The notes under the pieces were generated by a model. It was not told where the DNA came from. It did no database searches and saw nothing but the letters and a program-made list of their open reading frames with translations. Below are positions 25,027 through 33,654 of a stretch of DNA of 64,000 bases, in pieces (position 1 is the first letter of the stretch; every line of letters starts with the position of its first letter). A program made the translations under genes and the position numbers. This DNA is from JANXLS01 sp035308565 (GTDB lineage Bacteria; Planctomycetota; SZUA-567; H5-PLA8), in NCBI GenBank assembly GCA_035308565.1, contig DATGGK010000112.1:11377-75376 (forward strand), in the 5' to 3' direction.

Positions 25027-26510
25027 GGTTTTCCCTCCAAAAAGCGCACGGCATCGTGCAGCAGCGCATTCAGCGGCGCGGGAATGTACAGCCCCAGCAT
25101 CAGCACCAGCAGCATGAACACCACAATCGGCGCGCCCGTCAAGAACCCATCGCGATACGCGGAACGCGTCTCCGGCGCGCCCGTCTCCTCCGGCGGCCGC
25201 CCCTGTGCCGCGTGCAGCACCGTCGCGCCCATGCCGATGAACACGATCAACAGCAGCAGCAAAAACGCGCCGCCAATCACGAACCGCCCCGCATTGAACG
25301 CGCCGTTGAGAATCGAAAACTCGCTGATAAACGGCCCGAACGGCGGCGATCCCGTGATCGCCAAAAATCCCGCCAGAAACAGCGCACCCGACAACGGTAC
25401 GCGCCGCATCGCGCCCGAAACCTGGTCCGTGCTCTTACTCGCAAATGCGCGATGAATGTTCCCCACCGACAAAAACAGAACGCCTTTGGTCATGCCGTTG
25501 GTCAAGACATGAAACAGCGTGCCGAACAACGCCGTCGCCCCGCCAATGCCCAGTCCCAGCACCAGAATGCCCATGTGTTCGACGCTCGAATACGCCAGCA
25601 TGCGTTTGATGTCGCGCTGCCCCACCATGAATAGCCCCGCCGTGGCCATCGAGAGCAGGCCCATCAGCAACAGCAGCCGCGACGTGTACGCATTCTCGCC
25701 CGCGGCGGAACAAATATGGTACACACGCAGCACCGCCAGAAATGCGCAATTGGTCACGCCGCCGGCAAGCATCGCGCCCACTACGCCGGGGGCCTCACCA
25801 TAAGCGTCGGGCTTCCAAGTGTGCATCGGCGCCAGACCCATTTTCGTGCCATAGCCCACCAGCAGCAGCACAAACGCCGCGTGCAGCCAGGGCTTCGACA
25901 ACTGCGGCGCCTGTCGCAGCAGCTCTTCGTACGACAGCGTCGATTCAAGCCCCACGTGCAGCGACGAGTACGCGAGAAAAAAAGTGCCCAGCAGCGCCAT
26001 CGCAATCCCGACCGAACCGACGAGCAGATATTTCCACGTCGCTTCGATGCTCCTCTGCGTGTGGTTGTAAAAAATCAACGGTGCGGTCACCAGCGTCGAG
26101 AATTCAATCGCCACCCACATCACACCCAGTTGCCGTGACGAAATCACCAGGCTCATCACGCTTAAAAATGTCAGCATGCACACGCAAAAAACGCGGTTCG
26201 AGCGCTCCTGCCGATATTGCAAATACCCAACCGTATAAAACGAGCATAGCAAAAACAAAACGCTGATCTGCAGCAACACAATCCGCCCCGGCGGATCCAG
26301 CGCCAGCCAAGCGTCGCTTTCGGGCGGACGAGCCCCGACCGCTTCACGAGCCGCGACCGCAAGGGAGCGGGCCAGCACGCACGCACTCAGCGCCGCATGC
26401 CCCACCCCCGCCACCGGCAGCAGCCACGGCCGCAGCCGATTCGACGGAAGCGCCGCCGCAATCGCCGCCACTGCCAATGGAAATAAAACCAAACCCCAGA
26501 CCATAGTCAT
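25023..26510 (-). CDS. HyfF-like proton-translocating membrane subunit (NuoN/Mrp family)
   Basis: An antiporter-like membrane subunit of 495 residues with about 14 hydrophobic helices. Conserved points are the helix containing AIEFSTLVTAPLIFY, the Lys-bearing KYLLVGSVGIAMALLGT, LLVGYGTKMGLAPMHTWKPDAY (broken helix, as in NuoM/N and HyfF), and KRMLAYSSVEHMGILVLG. These subunits pump protons or sodium across the membrane. Residues about 47-55 are the translated family C repeat in the loop after the first helices. Its stop overlaps the start of the large subunit by ATGA, showing translational coupling. Confidence 0.88.
   Translation of the reverse strand: MTMVWGLVLFPLAVAAIAAALPSNRLRPWLLPVAGVGHAALSACVLARSLAVAAREAVGARPPESDAWLALDPPGRIVLLQISVLFLLCSFYTVGYLQYRQERSNRVFCVCMLTFLSVMSLVISSRQLGVMWVAIEFSTLVTAPLIFYNHTQRSIEATWKYLLVGSVGIAMALLGTFFLAYSSLHVGLESTLSYEELLRQAPQLSKPWLHAAFVLLLVGYGTKMGLAPMHTWKPDAYGEAPGVVGAMLAGGVTNCAFLAVLRVYHICSAAGENAYTSRLLLLMGLLSMATAGLFMVGQRDIKRMLAYSSVEHMGILVLGLGIGGATALFGTLFHVLTNGMTKGVLFLSVGNIHRAFASKSTDQVSGAMRRVPLSGALFLAGFLAITGSPPFGPFISEFSILNGAFNAGRFVIGGAFLLLLLIVFIGMGATVLHAAQGRPPEETGAPETRSAYRDGFLTGAPIVVFMLLVLMLGLYIPAPLNALLHDAVRFLEGKP
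26346..26373. repeat. 28-base element in the HyfF-like gene, coding RSLAVAAR (family C)
   Basis: Identical, base for base, to 24565-24592 in the neighbouring large-subunit gene and read in the same frame and strand. Unlike the rest of the gene it does not correspond to a conserved helix. Confidence 0.8.
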
Positions 26511-26598
26511 TCCTTAAATTCAAAATTCAAGATTCAAAATTGAGCGCGTCAGCGCTTCAGAATTTTGAATTTTAAATTTTAAATTTTGAATTTAGTCC
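26511..26598. repeat. AAATTCAAGATTCAAAATTG phrase repeat in the operon gap
   Basis: AT-rich tandem phrase of TTCAAAATTC/GAATTTTGAATTTT units, partly self-complementary. It is the only long gap between hyfE- and hyfF-like genes. Similar phrases are at 30184, 33574, 44915 and 53905. Confidence 0.7.
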
Positions 26599-27240
26599 TC
26601 ATTCCTTCAACGACACCAACCGCCGCGTGTCCAGCGACGCGAACGCCCGATTGATGTGATTCACGATAATGCAGATCACAAAGATGCCGACAACCAGATC
26701 GAGCAGCACGCCCATTTCGACAACCAGCGGCATCGCTTCCAGCAGCAGCATGCCGAAGATGAAAATGCCATTCTCAAGCACCAGATAGCCCAGCACCTGA
26801 TTGAGCGCTTTGAAGCGCGTCGTCAGCAGAATGAATCCCGCCAGCACCGTCGCCACCGATGCGGGCACCAGCAGCGCGCCGGCGTGCTGCGGGGCCAGCG
26901 GAAGTTGCCCCGCCAGCAAAATCGCGAAGACCGTCGCCATCGCGCCCAGTAAAATCGACGGCAGCAACCCGATCAGCGGCTCGACTTCGCGTTTGATCTG
27001 CGCGTCGCGCAGCGCGCGCATCATGATCGCCGGAATCACCAAGCCCTTGATTGCCACGGTCACTACCGCGATGAAAATTTGCGCGAGATGCAAATGTTCG
27101 TGTGCCAGCAACGGCAGCACGCCAAGCAGCGCGCCCTGCCCGGCCACAATGCGGATCGCCGCTTGGATCCGGCTGGTCCCCAGCGCGAACAAGTTCATCA
27201 CCAGCACGATCACCAGAATGGCATTCAGCGCGCTTGTCAT
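26599..27240 (-). CDS. HyfE-like membrane subunit
   Basis: A small hydrophobic subunit of 213 residues with about six membrane helices, related to HyfE and to NuoK in its last half (YLVLENGIFIFGMLLLEAMP, with the conserved Glu in a membrane helix, then VVEMGVLLDLVVGIFVICII). The start ATG 27240 overlaps the stop of the preceding gene by four bases. Longer upstream starts would run through the hyfC-like gene in another frame and are rejected. Part of the membrane arm of the complex. Confidence 0.85.
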   Translation of the reverse strand: MTSALNAILVIVLVMNLFALGTSRIQAAIRIVAGQGALLGVLPLLAHEHLHLAQIFIAVVTVAIKGLVIPAIMMRALRDAQIKREVEPLIGLLPSILLGAMATVFAILLAGQLPLAPQHAGALLVPASVATVLAGFILLTTRFKALNQVLGYLVLENGIFIFGMLLLEAMPLVVEMGVLLDLVVGIFVICIIVNHINRAFASLDTRRLVSLKE

Positions 27241-28145
27241 CGAATCACCAGTAGAAATCCAAACCCGCACGACAGCAGCGCGGCGACGAGCAAATACGGC
27301 ACGTGCCGCATCTGTAAGCGTGCCATCACCGACTCCACAATTCCAATCGCGCCCGCCAGTCCCAACATCTCCACCACAAACAGCAGCCAGTCGATCCACG
27401 CCACTCCGCTGTGATACGGCACGATCACATGCAGCAGCACCGTGCCGAGGATGAACAGCTTGAGCGCCGCCGAATATAAAATCGTGCCCAACAGCGGCCC
27501 GCTGTGGTCCAGCACCATCACTTCGTGGATCATGGTCAGTTCCAAATGCGTGTTCGGATCGTCCACCGGGATGCGGCAACTCTCCGCCAGCAGCACCACG
27601 AACAATCCGATCGCCACCAGCACCAGCGGCGCGGCGAGCGCCGGCGAAAAGCCGCCTTCGGGCCCGTGCAGCATTCCCGTCAAGCTCAGCGTCCCCGACA
27701 ATTTCGCCAGCACCAAAAACGCGAAGAACAGCGCCGGTTCCGAAAGGCAGGCAAACGTCACCTCGCGCGCCGCGCCCATGCCTTCAAATGGCGAACATGT
27801 GTCCAGCGCGGCGCTGGTGGTGAAAAAGCGCGCGAGTCCGAAGAGATACGCGAAGAAAATCAAATCGCCCGTAAACGCAATCGGCGCCGCAAACGGCCCG
27901 GCCGGAACCAGCAGTCCGGCCATGAATACCGCGGCCAATGTGATCAGCGGCCCGACGCGAAAAACCCACGTCGTAGTTCGGCTGAAGACCATCCGTTTGC
28001 GCAAAAGTTTGAGCAGGTCGTAGTAGTTTTGCAGCCACGGCGGCCCCACGCGCCCCGCGAACCACGCCTTGGTCTTGTTGATCACGCCCAACAACAGCGG
28101 CGGCATCAACACGAGCAAGACAATGTAAATCGTTCGTTCGATCAT
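27237..28145 (-). CDS. HyfC/NuoH-like membrane anchor subunit
   Basis: A 302-residue membrane protein of the NuoH/HyfC/HycD family, connecting the soluble arm to the proton pumps. It has PWLQNYYDLLKLLRK near the N-terminus, TCSPFEGMGAAREVTFACL (the conserved loop with Glu), and SCRIPVDDPNTHLELTMIHE, the family signature. About eight hydrophobic segments. The start is ATG 28145 (MIERTIYIVL); the longer frame upstream overlaps the previous gene. Cotranscribed and translationally coupled to hyfE-like at its 3' end. Confidence 0.92.
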   Translation of the reverse strand: MIERTIYIVLLVLMPPLLLGVINKTKAWFAGRVGPPWLQNYYDLLKLLRKRMVFSRTTTWVFRVGPLITLAAVFMAGLLVPAGPFAAPIAFTGDLIFFAYLFGLARFFTTSAALDTCSPFEGMGAAREVTFACLSEPALFFAFLVLAKLSGTLSLTGMLHGPEGGFSPALAAPLVLVAIGLFVVLLAESCRIPVDDPNTHLELTMIHEVMVLDHSGPLLGTILYSAALKLFILGTVLLHVIVPYHSGVAWIDWLLFVVEMLGLAGAIGIVESVMARLQMRHVPYLLVAALLSCGFGFLLVIR

Positions 28146-28182
28146 GTGTAGTTTTCGATCTTGAATCCTTGAATCATCACTC

Positions 28183-30183
28183 TTAAATCGCCAACAGCAC
28201 AATCAAAATCAACACCACGTACAACACATAAAGTTGAGTCTGCCCCTGCTGAAAAAATCGCAGCACCTGCGCGCGCCGCGCAGCCCAATGGAATGAGGGC
28301 AGCAGCAATCGCTCCAAAACGAGATCGGGAATCACGCGCTTGAAATACGTCTGAGCAGGGAATTCGCCTTCCACCGCCGGCCGGTGGTCTTTGGGCCACA
28401 ACAAAAAGCTGAACAAATCCGTGAGCATCTGCCCAAACGACGTGCCGGTGTATTGCATCCGATGCGTCGGTTGCGCGTAACCACAGTCCCATGTGCCCGC
28501 GCACCTCGCGGTTTTCAGCCGCCGCGTCAGCAGTAATATCCCAGTCGCCAGCGCCGCAAGGCCCAGCAGCCCAAGCCCGACCATCGAAAGCGCGTTCAGC
28601 GGAACCAGCGCCGCAATCGACGCGGCGTTGGATTCCGGAATGGAGCCCCACGCGCGGCACGCTCTTTCGAAAAGCGGAATCCCGAGCGTCGGAAAGATGC
28701 CCAGCGCGGCGCAACCGCCCGCCAGCAACGCCATCGGAAGCAACATGCTCTTGCGCGGATCGTGCGCGTGCGAAACGGCCTCGCTGCGCGGCGCGCCAAG
28801 AAAGACCATGCCGAAAAGTTTCACGAAGCACGCCACCGCCAGCGCACCGATGGCCGCCAGCGCCACCGCCGCGACCGCAGCGGCCGGCACGCCCGCTTCA
28901 CCGTTGAAACCGAGAGTGCGAAACAAGCCGACGTACAAAATAAACTCGCCCGCAAAACCATTCAGCGGCGGCAGCGCGCAAATCGCAATCGCGCCCACCG
29001 CAAAAAGTATGCACGCTTTCGGCATCAGCCGGCCCAGTCCGCCCAGCCGGTCGATGTCGCGCGTGTTCGTCGCGTGCAAAATCGCGCCGGCATTGAAAAA
29101 CAAAAGCGATTTGAACAGCCCGTGGTTCCACACGTGAAACAGCGCCGCGCCCAATCCCAGCAGCACCCATTCCACGCGTCCCATCGAGCGCCCCAGCAGC
29201 GCCAGGCCCACTCCCATTCCGATGATGCCCACGTTTTCAACGCTGCTGTACGCCAGCAGGCGTTTGAAATCGTGCTGGCTCAACGCGAAGACAATCCCGG
29301 CCAGTCCGGTCAGCGCGCCCAGGGCCAGCAGCGTCTCGCCCCACCACGGCGGCGGCGCGGGAAGCAGCGCGCTCATGCGCACGATGCCGTAAATGCCCAT
29401 CTTTAACATCACGCTCGAAAGCACCGCCGACACATGGCTCGGCGCATTCGCGTGTGCGCCCGGCAGCCAGAAATGAAACGGGAAAAATCCTGCCTTGAAG
29501 GAGAATCCGATCAACGCCAGCACAAAAATCGCGCTCGCCAGCGCCGCAGGCATTGCCTCTGCCGCATTCAACGCAAACGAACCCGTGGCACGATTCCACA
29601 ACGCAAACATCGCAAACAAACACAGCGTGCCGCAGTGCGTGGCGACCAGATAGACCCAACTGACGCGCCGAACTTCGAGGTTATCCTCTTCGGTGGCGAG
29701 CGCGAAATACGCCGCCAGCGCCATCGCTTCCCACGCGCCCAGAAATAAAACTCCGTCGCGCGCGATCACGACCAGCGCCATCGATCCGGCCAGCAGCCCA
29801 TAAAAAAGCCCCAGCCAGCGCCCGTTCTCCGGATGCTCAGTTTGCTTCCAATAGCCCAGCCCGTAAATCGAACCCAGCGCCGGCACCACAAACACCAGAC
29901 CTAAAAACACTGCGCTAATGGGATCGACCGCGATGGAGAATTCGCCCCACGGCAAAAACCACGGCACACGCAGCGCGGGCGGCGTCGCTTCGGACACACT
30001 TGCACCGACGCCCCACAGCCCCGCCGCGCTGCCCAACGCCATGAGCAAACTTGCGACGCGCTGCCCGCCAAGCGACCGCGCCGACATCAGGCACGCCGGC
30101 AGACCGCTCACGCTCAAAAGCACGATGGCCGTCAAGATCAACGCGACGCTCAACCCAATCCCCTCTCTTGCGTACCTATTCAA
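28183..30183 (-). CDS. HyfB/NuoL-like antiporter subunit, second copy
   Basis: A 666-residue membrane subunit of the NuoL/HyfB family. It carries GSIYGLGYWKQTEHPEN, the helix with WEAMALAAYFALATEEDN, FSFKAGFFPFHFWLPGAH with Lys in the broken helix, and KRLLAYSSVENVGIIGMG. The last about 100 residues include GTWDCGYAQPTHRMQYTGTS, typical of hydrogenase-4 B subunits. It is obviously paralogous to the upstream gene at 30254-32272, sharing the same layout end to end. Two such pumps plus the HyfF-like subunit would give three antiporter modules in one complex. Confidence 0.9.
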   Translation of the reverse strand: MNRYAREGIGLSVALILTAIVLLSVSGLPACLMSARSLGGQRVASLLMALGSAAGLWGVGASVSEATPPALRVPWFLPWGEFSIAVDPISAVFLGLVFVVPALGSIYGLGYWKQTEHPENGRWLGLFYGLLAGSMALVVIARDGVLFLGAWEAMALAAYFALATEEDNLEVRRVSWVYLVATHCGTLCLFAMFALWNRATGSFALNAAEAMPAALASAIFVLALIGFSFKAGFFPFHFWLPGAHANAPSHVSAVLSSVMLKMGIYGIVRMSALLPAPPPWWGETLLALGALTGLAGIVFALSQHDFKRLLAYSSVENVGIIGMGVGLALLGRSMGRVEWVLLGLGAALFHVWNHGLFKSLLFFNAGAILHATNTRDIDRLGGLGRLMPKACILFAVGAIAICALPPLNGFAGEFILYVGLFRTLGFNGEAGVPAAAVAAVALAAIGALAVACFVKLFGMVFLGAPRSEAVSHAHDPRKSMLLPMALLAGGCAALGIFPTLGIPLFERACRAWGSIPESNAASIAALVPLNALSMVGLGLLGLAALATGILLLTRRLKTARCAGTWDCGYAQPTHRMQYTGTSFGQMLTDLFSFLLWPKDHRPAVEGEFPAQTYFKRVIPDLVLERLLLPSFHWAARRAQVLRFFQQGQTQLYVLYVVLILIVLLAI

Positions 30184-30253
30184 GATTCAAGATTCAGAAT
30201 CCTCCGCCACCGCATTTAATCTTGAATTTTGAACCTTGAATCTTGAATTTCCT
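30184..30253. repeat. TTGAATTTTGAACCTTGAAT phrase repeat between the two HyfB genes
   Basis: 70 bases of TTCAAGATTCAAGATTCAGA and TCTTGAATTTTGAACCTTGA phrases in both orientations, able to form a weak AT-rich stem. It has the same style as 26511-26598. Confidence 0.7.
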
Positions 30254-32272
30254 TCACCGCGCGAACAATTTCGCGAAGTAATCGCCAAATGGAATCAGCG
30301 TGCTCAACAGCACCAGCACAGTAAACAGAATATAAAGCACGTAATGTTGCGTCAGCCCCTGTTGAAATCGGTGAAACCAGCTAAACGAACGTTCCAACCC
30401 CGCCGCCGCCGGCACCAGCAGCCGGTCGAGCACCGCGTCGTCCACGTGCGTCTCCAGCGCCGCCGGCCGCGGGAAATTCCCTTTGATCTCAGGTTCATGC
30501 GTGCGCGGGCGCAAGATTCCGCCGAATAAATTGACAATCGATCGTGCGAAGGACGAGGCCGTGTATTGCATGCGGCTGGTTGTCTGCGCGTAACCGCAAT
30601 CCCACGTGCCCGCTTGCCTGTAGGGCGCGACTACGGCGCGTCTGGTAAGCAACGCCAAGAGCGCCACCACCGCCGCGAGCGCCAGCGACATGAATCCGAT
30701 GCTCTTCAACGGAACGAGCGTGCCTAAGCTCACACTGGCCCGAGGAAGTTCCGGCATCCACGCCGCAATCACGTTTTCGAGCACGTTCGTCAACAGCGCC
30801 GGCGCGACGCCGATCAGCACGCAGCACGCAGCGATCACAAACATCGGCGCGCGCATCGACACCGGCGCCTCGTGAATCGTAGGGCGCGTCTCCGTCGCGC
30901 CGTCGCGCATGTTCCCCAGAAACACCGCGCCGTAAACTTTCAAAAAGCACGCCAGCGCCAATCCGCCGATCAGCGCCAGAACCGCAATCACGAGCGCCGC
31001 TGCTGAACCACTCGCGCCTTTTTCAGCGATGGTTTGAAATAGTCCCAGATACACAAACAGCTCGCTGATAAATCCATTCAGCGGCGGCAACCCGCAGATC
31101 GCAACCGCTCCGAGCAAAAATAAGAGCGCAGTCCAGCGCATGGATTTCGCAAGCCCGCCGAGTTTGTCGATTTCGCGCGTGTGCGTCGCATGAACCACCG
31201 AACCGGCGCAAAGAAACAGCAGCGACTTGAATAGACTGTGATTCCAGACATGCAGCAGACAGCCGGCCAAACCCAGCACCACCCATTCCGGCCGGCCCAT
31301 CGAGCGCCCCAGCATCGCCAGTCCCAATCCCATCAAAATAATCCCGATGTTCTCGACGCTGTGATACGCCAGCAACCGTTTCAAATCGTGCTGCCCCAGC
31401 GCGAACAACACGCCCAGCAGTCCGCTGACTGCGCCGAGTATCAAAATAAGTCCGCCCCAAAAAACCGGCGGCGCGGCCAGCAGCGATAAAAACCGGAGCA
31501 ATCCATAGATGCCCATTTTGAGCACGATGCCCGACAACATCGCGGAAACATGGCTGGGCGCCGCCGCGTGCGCAGTCGGCAACCAGAAGTGCAGCGGCAT
31601 GACGCCGGCTTTGAGGCCAAAGCCAATCAGCGCCAAAAAGAAAAGTCCATTCATCATCCCCAAGCCCATCGCGTCGGCCGCGATCGGCCGCAGCGCGTAG
31701 CTGTTCGTGGCCCAGCGCCACAACGCAAACAGCGCGAATAAGCTCAATGTGCCGATGTGTGTGGCGATCAGATAAAGCCAGCCCGCGCGGCGGCATTCGG
31801 CGTTATCGTCTTCCGTGCAGACCAAAAAAAACGCCGAGAGCGCCATCATTTCCCAGCCAAACAAAAACGCCATCGCGTGCACGCTGCTCACGAGTAACGC
31901 CATGCCCGCCACCAGCAAACCCCAGAAGAATTGCAGCCCGCGCGCATTCTCGGGATGCTCGTTTTGCGGCCAATAGCCCAATCCATAAATCGATCCCAGC
32001 GCGCCCATCAGAAAAATCGCCGCCAGAAAAAACGCGCTGAGCGCATCCACGCCCAGCACCGAACCGCCCGCCGCCTGCCACGGAAATTCCACTGTCGAAT
32101 ACGCGCCGCTGAAGAGCGCCAAACCAGCACCCATTAATCCCGCCATCGCTCCGCAGCCAATCATCCCCACAGCAATCCGCTGCCCCCATATAGAGGAGCG
32201 CGGCAAACACAGCCCCGGCACCCCGCTGGCAGCGCTCAGCACAATGGCAACGATGACCCAATCCACGGACAT
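30254..32272 (-). CDS. HyfB/NuoL-like antiporter subunit, first copy
   Basis: The first structural gene of the operon, 672 residues with about 16 membrane helices. Motifs match the second copy: GSIYGLGYWPQNEHPEN, GWEMMALSAFFLVCTEDDN, FGLKAGVMPLHFWLPTAH, KRLLAYHSVENIGIILMG, and the C-terminal GTWDCGYAQTTSRMQYTASS. It differs in many loop residues, so the duplication is not recent. A phrase repeat of the CGCAAAG type separates it from the regulator gene upstream. Confidence 0.9.
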   Translation of the reverse strand: MSVDWVIVAIVLSAASGVPGLCLPRSSIWGQRIAVGMIGCGAMAGLMGAGLALFSGAYSTVEFPWQAAGGSVLGVDALSAFFLAAIFLMGALGSIYGLGYWPQNEHPENARGLQFFWGLLVAGMALLVSSVHAMAFLFGWEMMALSAFFLVCTEDDNAECRRAGWLYLIATHIGTLSLFALFALWRWATNSYALRPIAADAMGLGMMNGLFFLALIGFGLKAGVMPLHFWLPTAHAAAPSHVSAMLSGIVLKMGIYGLLRFLSLLAAPPVFWGGLILILGAVSGLLGVLFALGQHDLKRLLAYHSVENIGIILMGLGLAMLGRSMGRPEWVVLGLAGCLLHVWNHSLFKSLLFLCAGSVVHATHTREIDKLGGLAKSMRWTALLFLLGAVAICGLPPLNGFISELFVYLGLFQTIAEKGASGSAAALVIAVLALIGGLALACFLKVYGAVFLGNMRDGATETRPTIHEAPVSMRAPMFVIAACCVLIGVAPALLTNVLENVIAAWMPELPRASVSLGTLVPLKSIGFMSLALAAVVALLALLTRRAVVAPYRQAGTWDCGYAQTTSRMQYTASSFARSIVNLFGGILRPRTHEPEIKGNFPRPAALETHVDDAVLDRLLVPAAAGLERSFSWFHRFQQGLTQHYVLYILFTVLVLLSTLIPFGDYFAKLFAR

Positions 32273-32282
32273 AATGGCGTCC

Positions 32283-32402
32283 TGCTCATTTCACGCAAAG
32301 TCGCAAAGATGGCGCAAAGCACGCAAAGATAATTCTTTCAAAACCTCTCATCTTCTTTGCGATCTTTGCGTGCCGTTTCCTTTGCGCCTTTGCGTGAAAA
32401 AA
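32283..32402. repeat. CGCAAAGTCGCAAAGATGGC phrase repeat, inverted
   Basis: Tandem CGCAAAG units (32287-32330) and their complements (CTTTGCG, 32350-32395) face each other across about 20 bases, in the gap between the HTH-EIIA regulator and the first hyfB. The same phrase is seen at 37022, 38505, 38622 and 42040. Confidence 0.7.
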
Positions 32403-33098
32403 TTAAGCGCTCGGCGGCTTCTGGCCTGGCAGCGTCGCCTCCGCGCAGATCAGCGCGTCCATCAATTCATCCCGCGACGCCTGCCGTCGCACCGCCTCTT
32501 TGAAGCTCTGATCCTTCAACACAAACGCGAGGCGCGAGAGCAAATGCAGATGCGCCCGCACCGTCGGGCTGATCAGCGTAAAAAGCGTGCCGACCGGCTG
32601 GCCGTCGAGCGCCTGGAAATCGATCGGATGCTCCAAATAGCACAACGTCACGGTGGGTTTCGAGACGTGCAACACAATCGGATTGCGCACATGCGGAATG
32701 GCGATGCCGTCGCCGATGCCAGTGGACCCCAGCGCTTCGCGCGCGAGCAGCACTTGATACAGAAACTCGCGGTCCACTTCGTCCGGCAGATTGAGCACAT
32801 CCACCACCGCGCGCAGCACCGACGGTTTATCCTTCCCGCCGACGCGATACGCGACGCCGCCGGACTTCAAGGCCTCCGACAAGCTCGGCAGCGAGTCCTT
32901 CGCCTGCTCGCCCTCAAGGAAAATGTCAGCCGAAATAGGGATCCGCCGGGACGTGGCCCATTCCAAAAGCTCCGCGCGGTTGAAGCGGAATTGCTCGTTA
33001 ATCTTGTAAACGGGGATGATTTGCTCTTTGATCCAGCGATAAACCGTTTTCTCGCTGACATTTAGAAGAGATGCCGCGTCTTTAACCATCAGTCTCAT
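32403..33098 (-). CDS. HTH-EIIA (PtsN-like) regulator
   Basis: A 231-residue fusion. The N-terminal 50 residues are a MerR/excisionase-type helix-turn-helix (MVKDAASLLNVSEKTVYRWI), the rest is a PTS EIIA domain of fructose/nitrogen type, with the phosphorylatable His136 in GIGDGIAIPHVRNP. Such proteins likely sense the phosphorylation state of the nitrogen-PTS and bind DNA. It lies immediately upstream of the hydrogenase-related operon on the same strand, 130 bases from hyfB, so it may control it; this is inferred from position. No HPr or enzyme I is visible here. Confidence 0.87.
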   Translation of the reverse strand: MRLMVKDAASLLNVSEKTVYRWIKEQIIPVYKINEQFRFNRAELLEWATSRRIPISADIFLEGEQAKDSLPSLSEALKSGGVAYRVGGKDKPSVLRAVVDVLNLPDEVDREFLYQVLLAREALGSTGIGDGIAIPHVRNPIVLHVSKPTVTLCYLEHPIDFQALDGQPVGTLFTLISPTVRAHLHLLSRLAFVLKDQSFKEAVRRQASRDELMDALICAEATLPGQKPPSA

Positions 33099-33342
33099 TA
33101 GCGCTCTCCGACAGGCACATCTTAAGTATCGTCAATATTTTAGCACGAGATGGGAGAATAGTACTCCGGATACGTTTTCTTGTCAAACAATCCCTTTCTC
33201 ATTCAATGATTAGACATTTGTGGACATTTTTAAGATTTCTCACATCCGAAACGGTTGCCCGCGTCGATTGTCAATAGTCAAATCATCGATTCCACGCTAT
33301 CCTGTTCGAAGACGTTCGTATCCAACTGAGCCGGAGGACCCA
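33099..33342. promoter_or_regulatory. Divergent intergenic region between the regulator and the acyl carrier protein
   Basis: 244 bases with lower GC than either neighbour. It must hold promoters for both directions. Several TTGTCA-type hexamers are seen (for example near 33180 and 33268), but none has a convincing partner at 16-18 bases, so I do not mark exact -35/-10 boxes. A binding site for the regulator itself would be expected here but I cannot define it. Confidence 0.4.
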
Positions 33343-33573
33343 ATGACCCCCAAGCAAGATTTAGCCCTCGACGTGATCTCAAAAATCTCCTCGCGCGAAC
33401 GCGCCACGCTCACGCCCCAGCAGGAATTGACCGCCGACCTCGGCATCGATTCGCCCAAGGGCCTGCAACTGCTGATGGAACTCGAAGAAAAACTTCAGCT
33501 CGAAATCAGCGACGAGGAAGCCGCGCGCATGGCCACCGTCGGCGACGTGCTGAATTTCGTCGCTAACAAATGA
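33343..33573 (+). CDS. Acyl carrier protein
   Basis: A 76-residue acidic carrier protein. The phosphopantetheine site is ADLGIDSPKGLQLLMELEEK with Ser37; the usual DSL is replaced by DSP, which is atypical. Helix I and III regions and the C-terminal TVGDVLNFVANK match acyl carrier folds. ATG 33343 has a strong CCGGAGGA seven bases upstream. It stands directly before a GT4 glycosyltransferase rather than fab genes, so it may serve a specialised acylation rather than bulk fatty acid synthesis. Confidence 0.87.
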   Translation: MTPKQDLALDVISKISSRERATLTPQQELTADLGIDSPKGLQLLMELEEKLQLEISDEEAARMATVGDVLNFVANK

Positions 33574-33650
33574 TTCAAGATTCAAGATTCAATCACGTTA
33601 GATCGCTGCAAATCTTAAATCTTGATTTTTTGAATCTTGAATGTGCCGTT
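33574..33650. repeat. TTCAAGATTCAAGATTCAAT phrase repeat
   Basis: TTCAAGATTCAAGATTC near 33576 and the complementary TTGATTTTTTGAATCTTGAA near 33622-33641, forming an imperfect stem between acp and the glycosyltransferase gene. Confidence 0.65.
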
Positions 33651-33654
33651 AACC

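Noticed and set aside
23500..25455. Long plus-strand frame opposite the large-subunit and HyfF-like genes
   Set aside because: Arg/His/Pro-rich shadow of conserved minus-strand genes; no motif and no ribosome site.
26599..27579. Extending the HyfE-like gene upstream to 27579
   Set aside because: The additional residues overlap the HyfC-like gene in another frame and are not hydrophobic like the family; the four-base overlap start at 27240 is much better.
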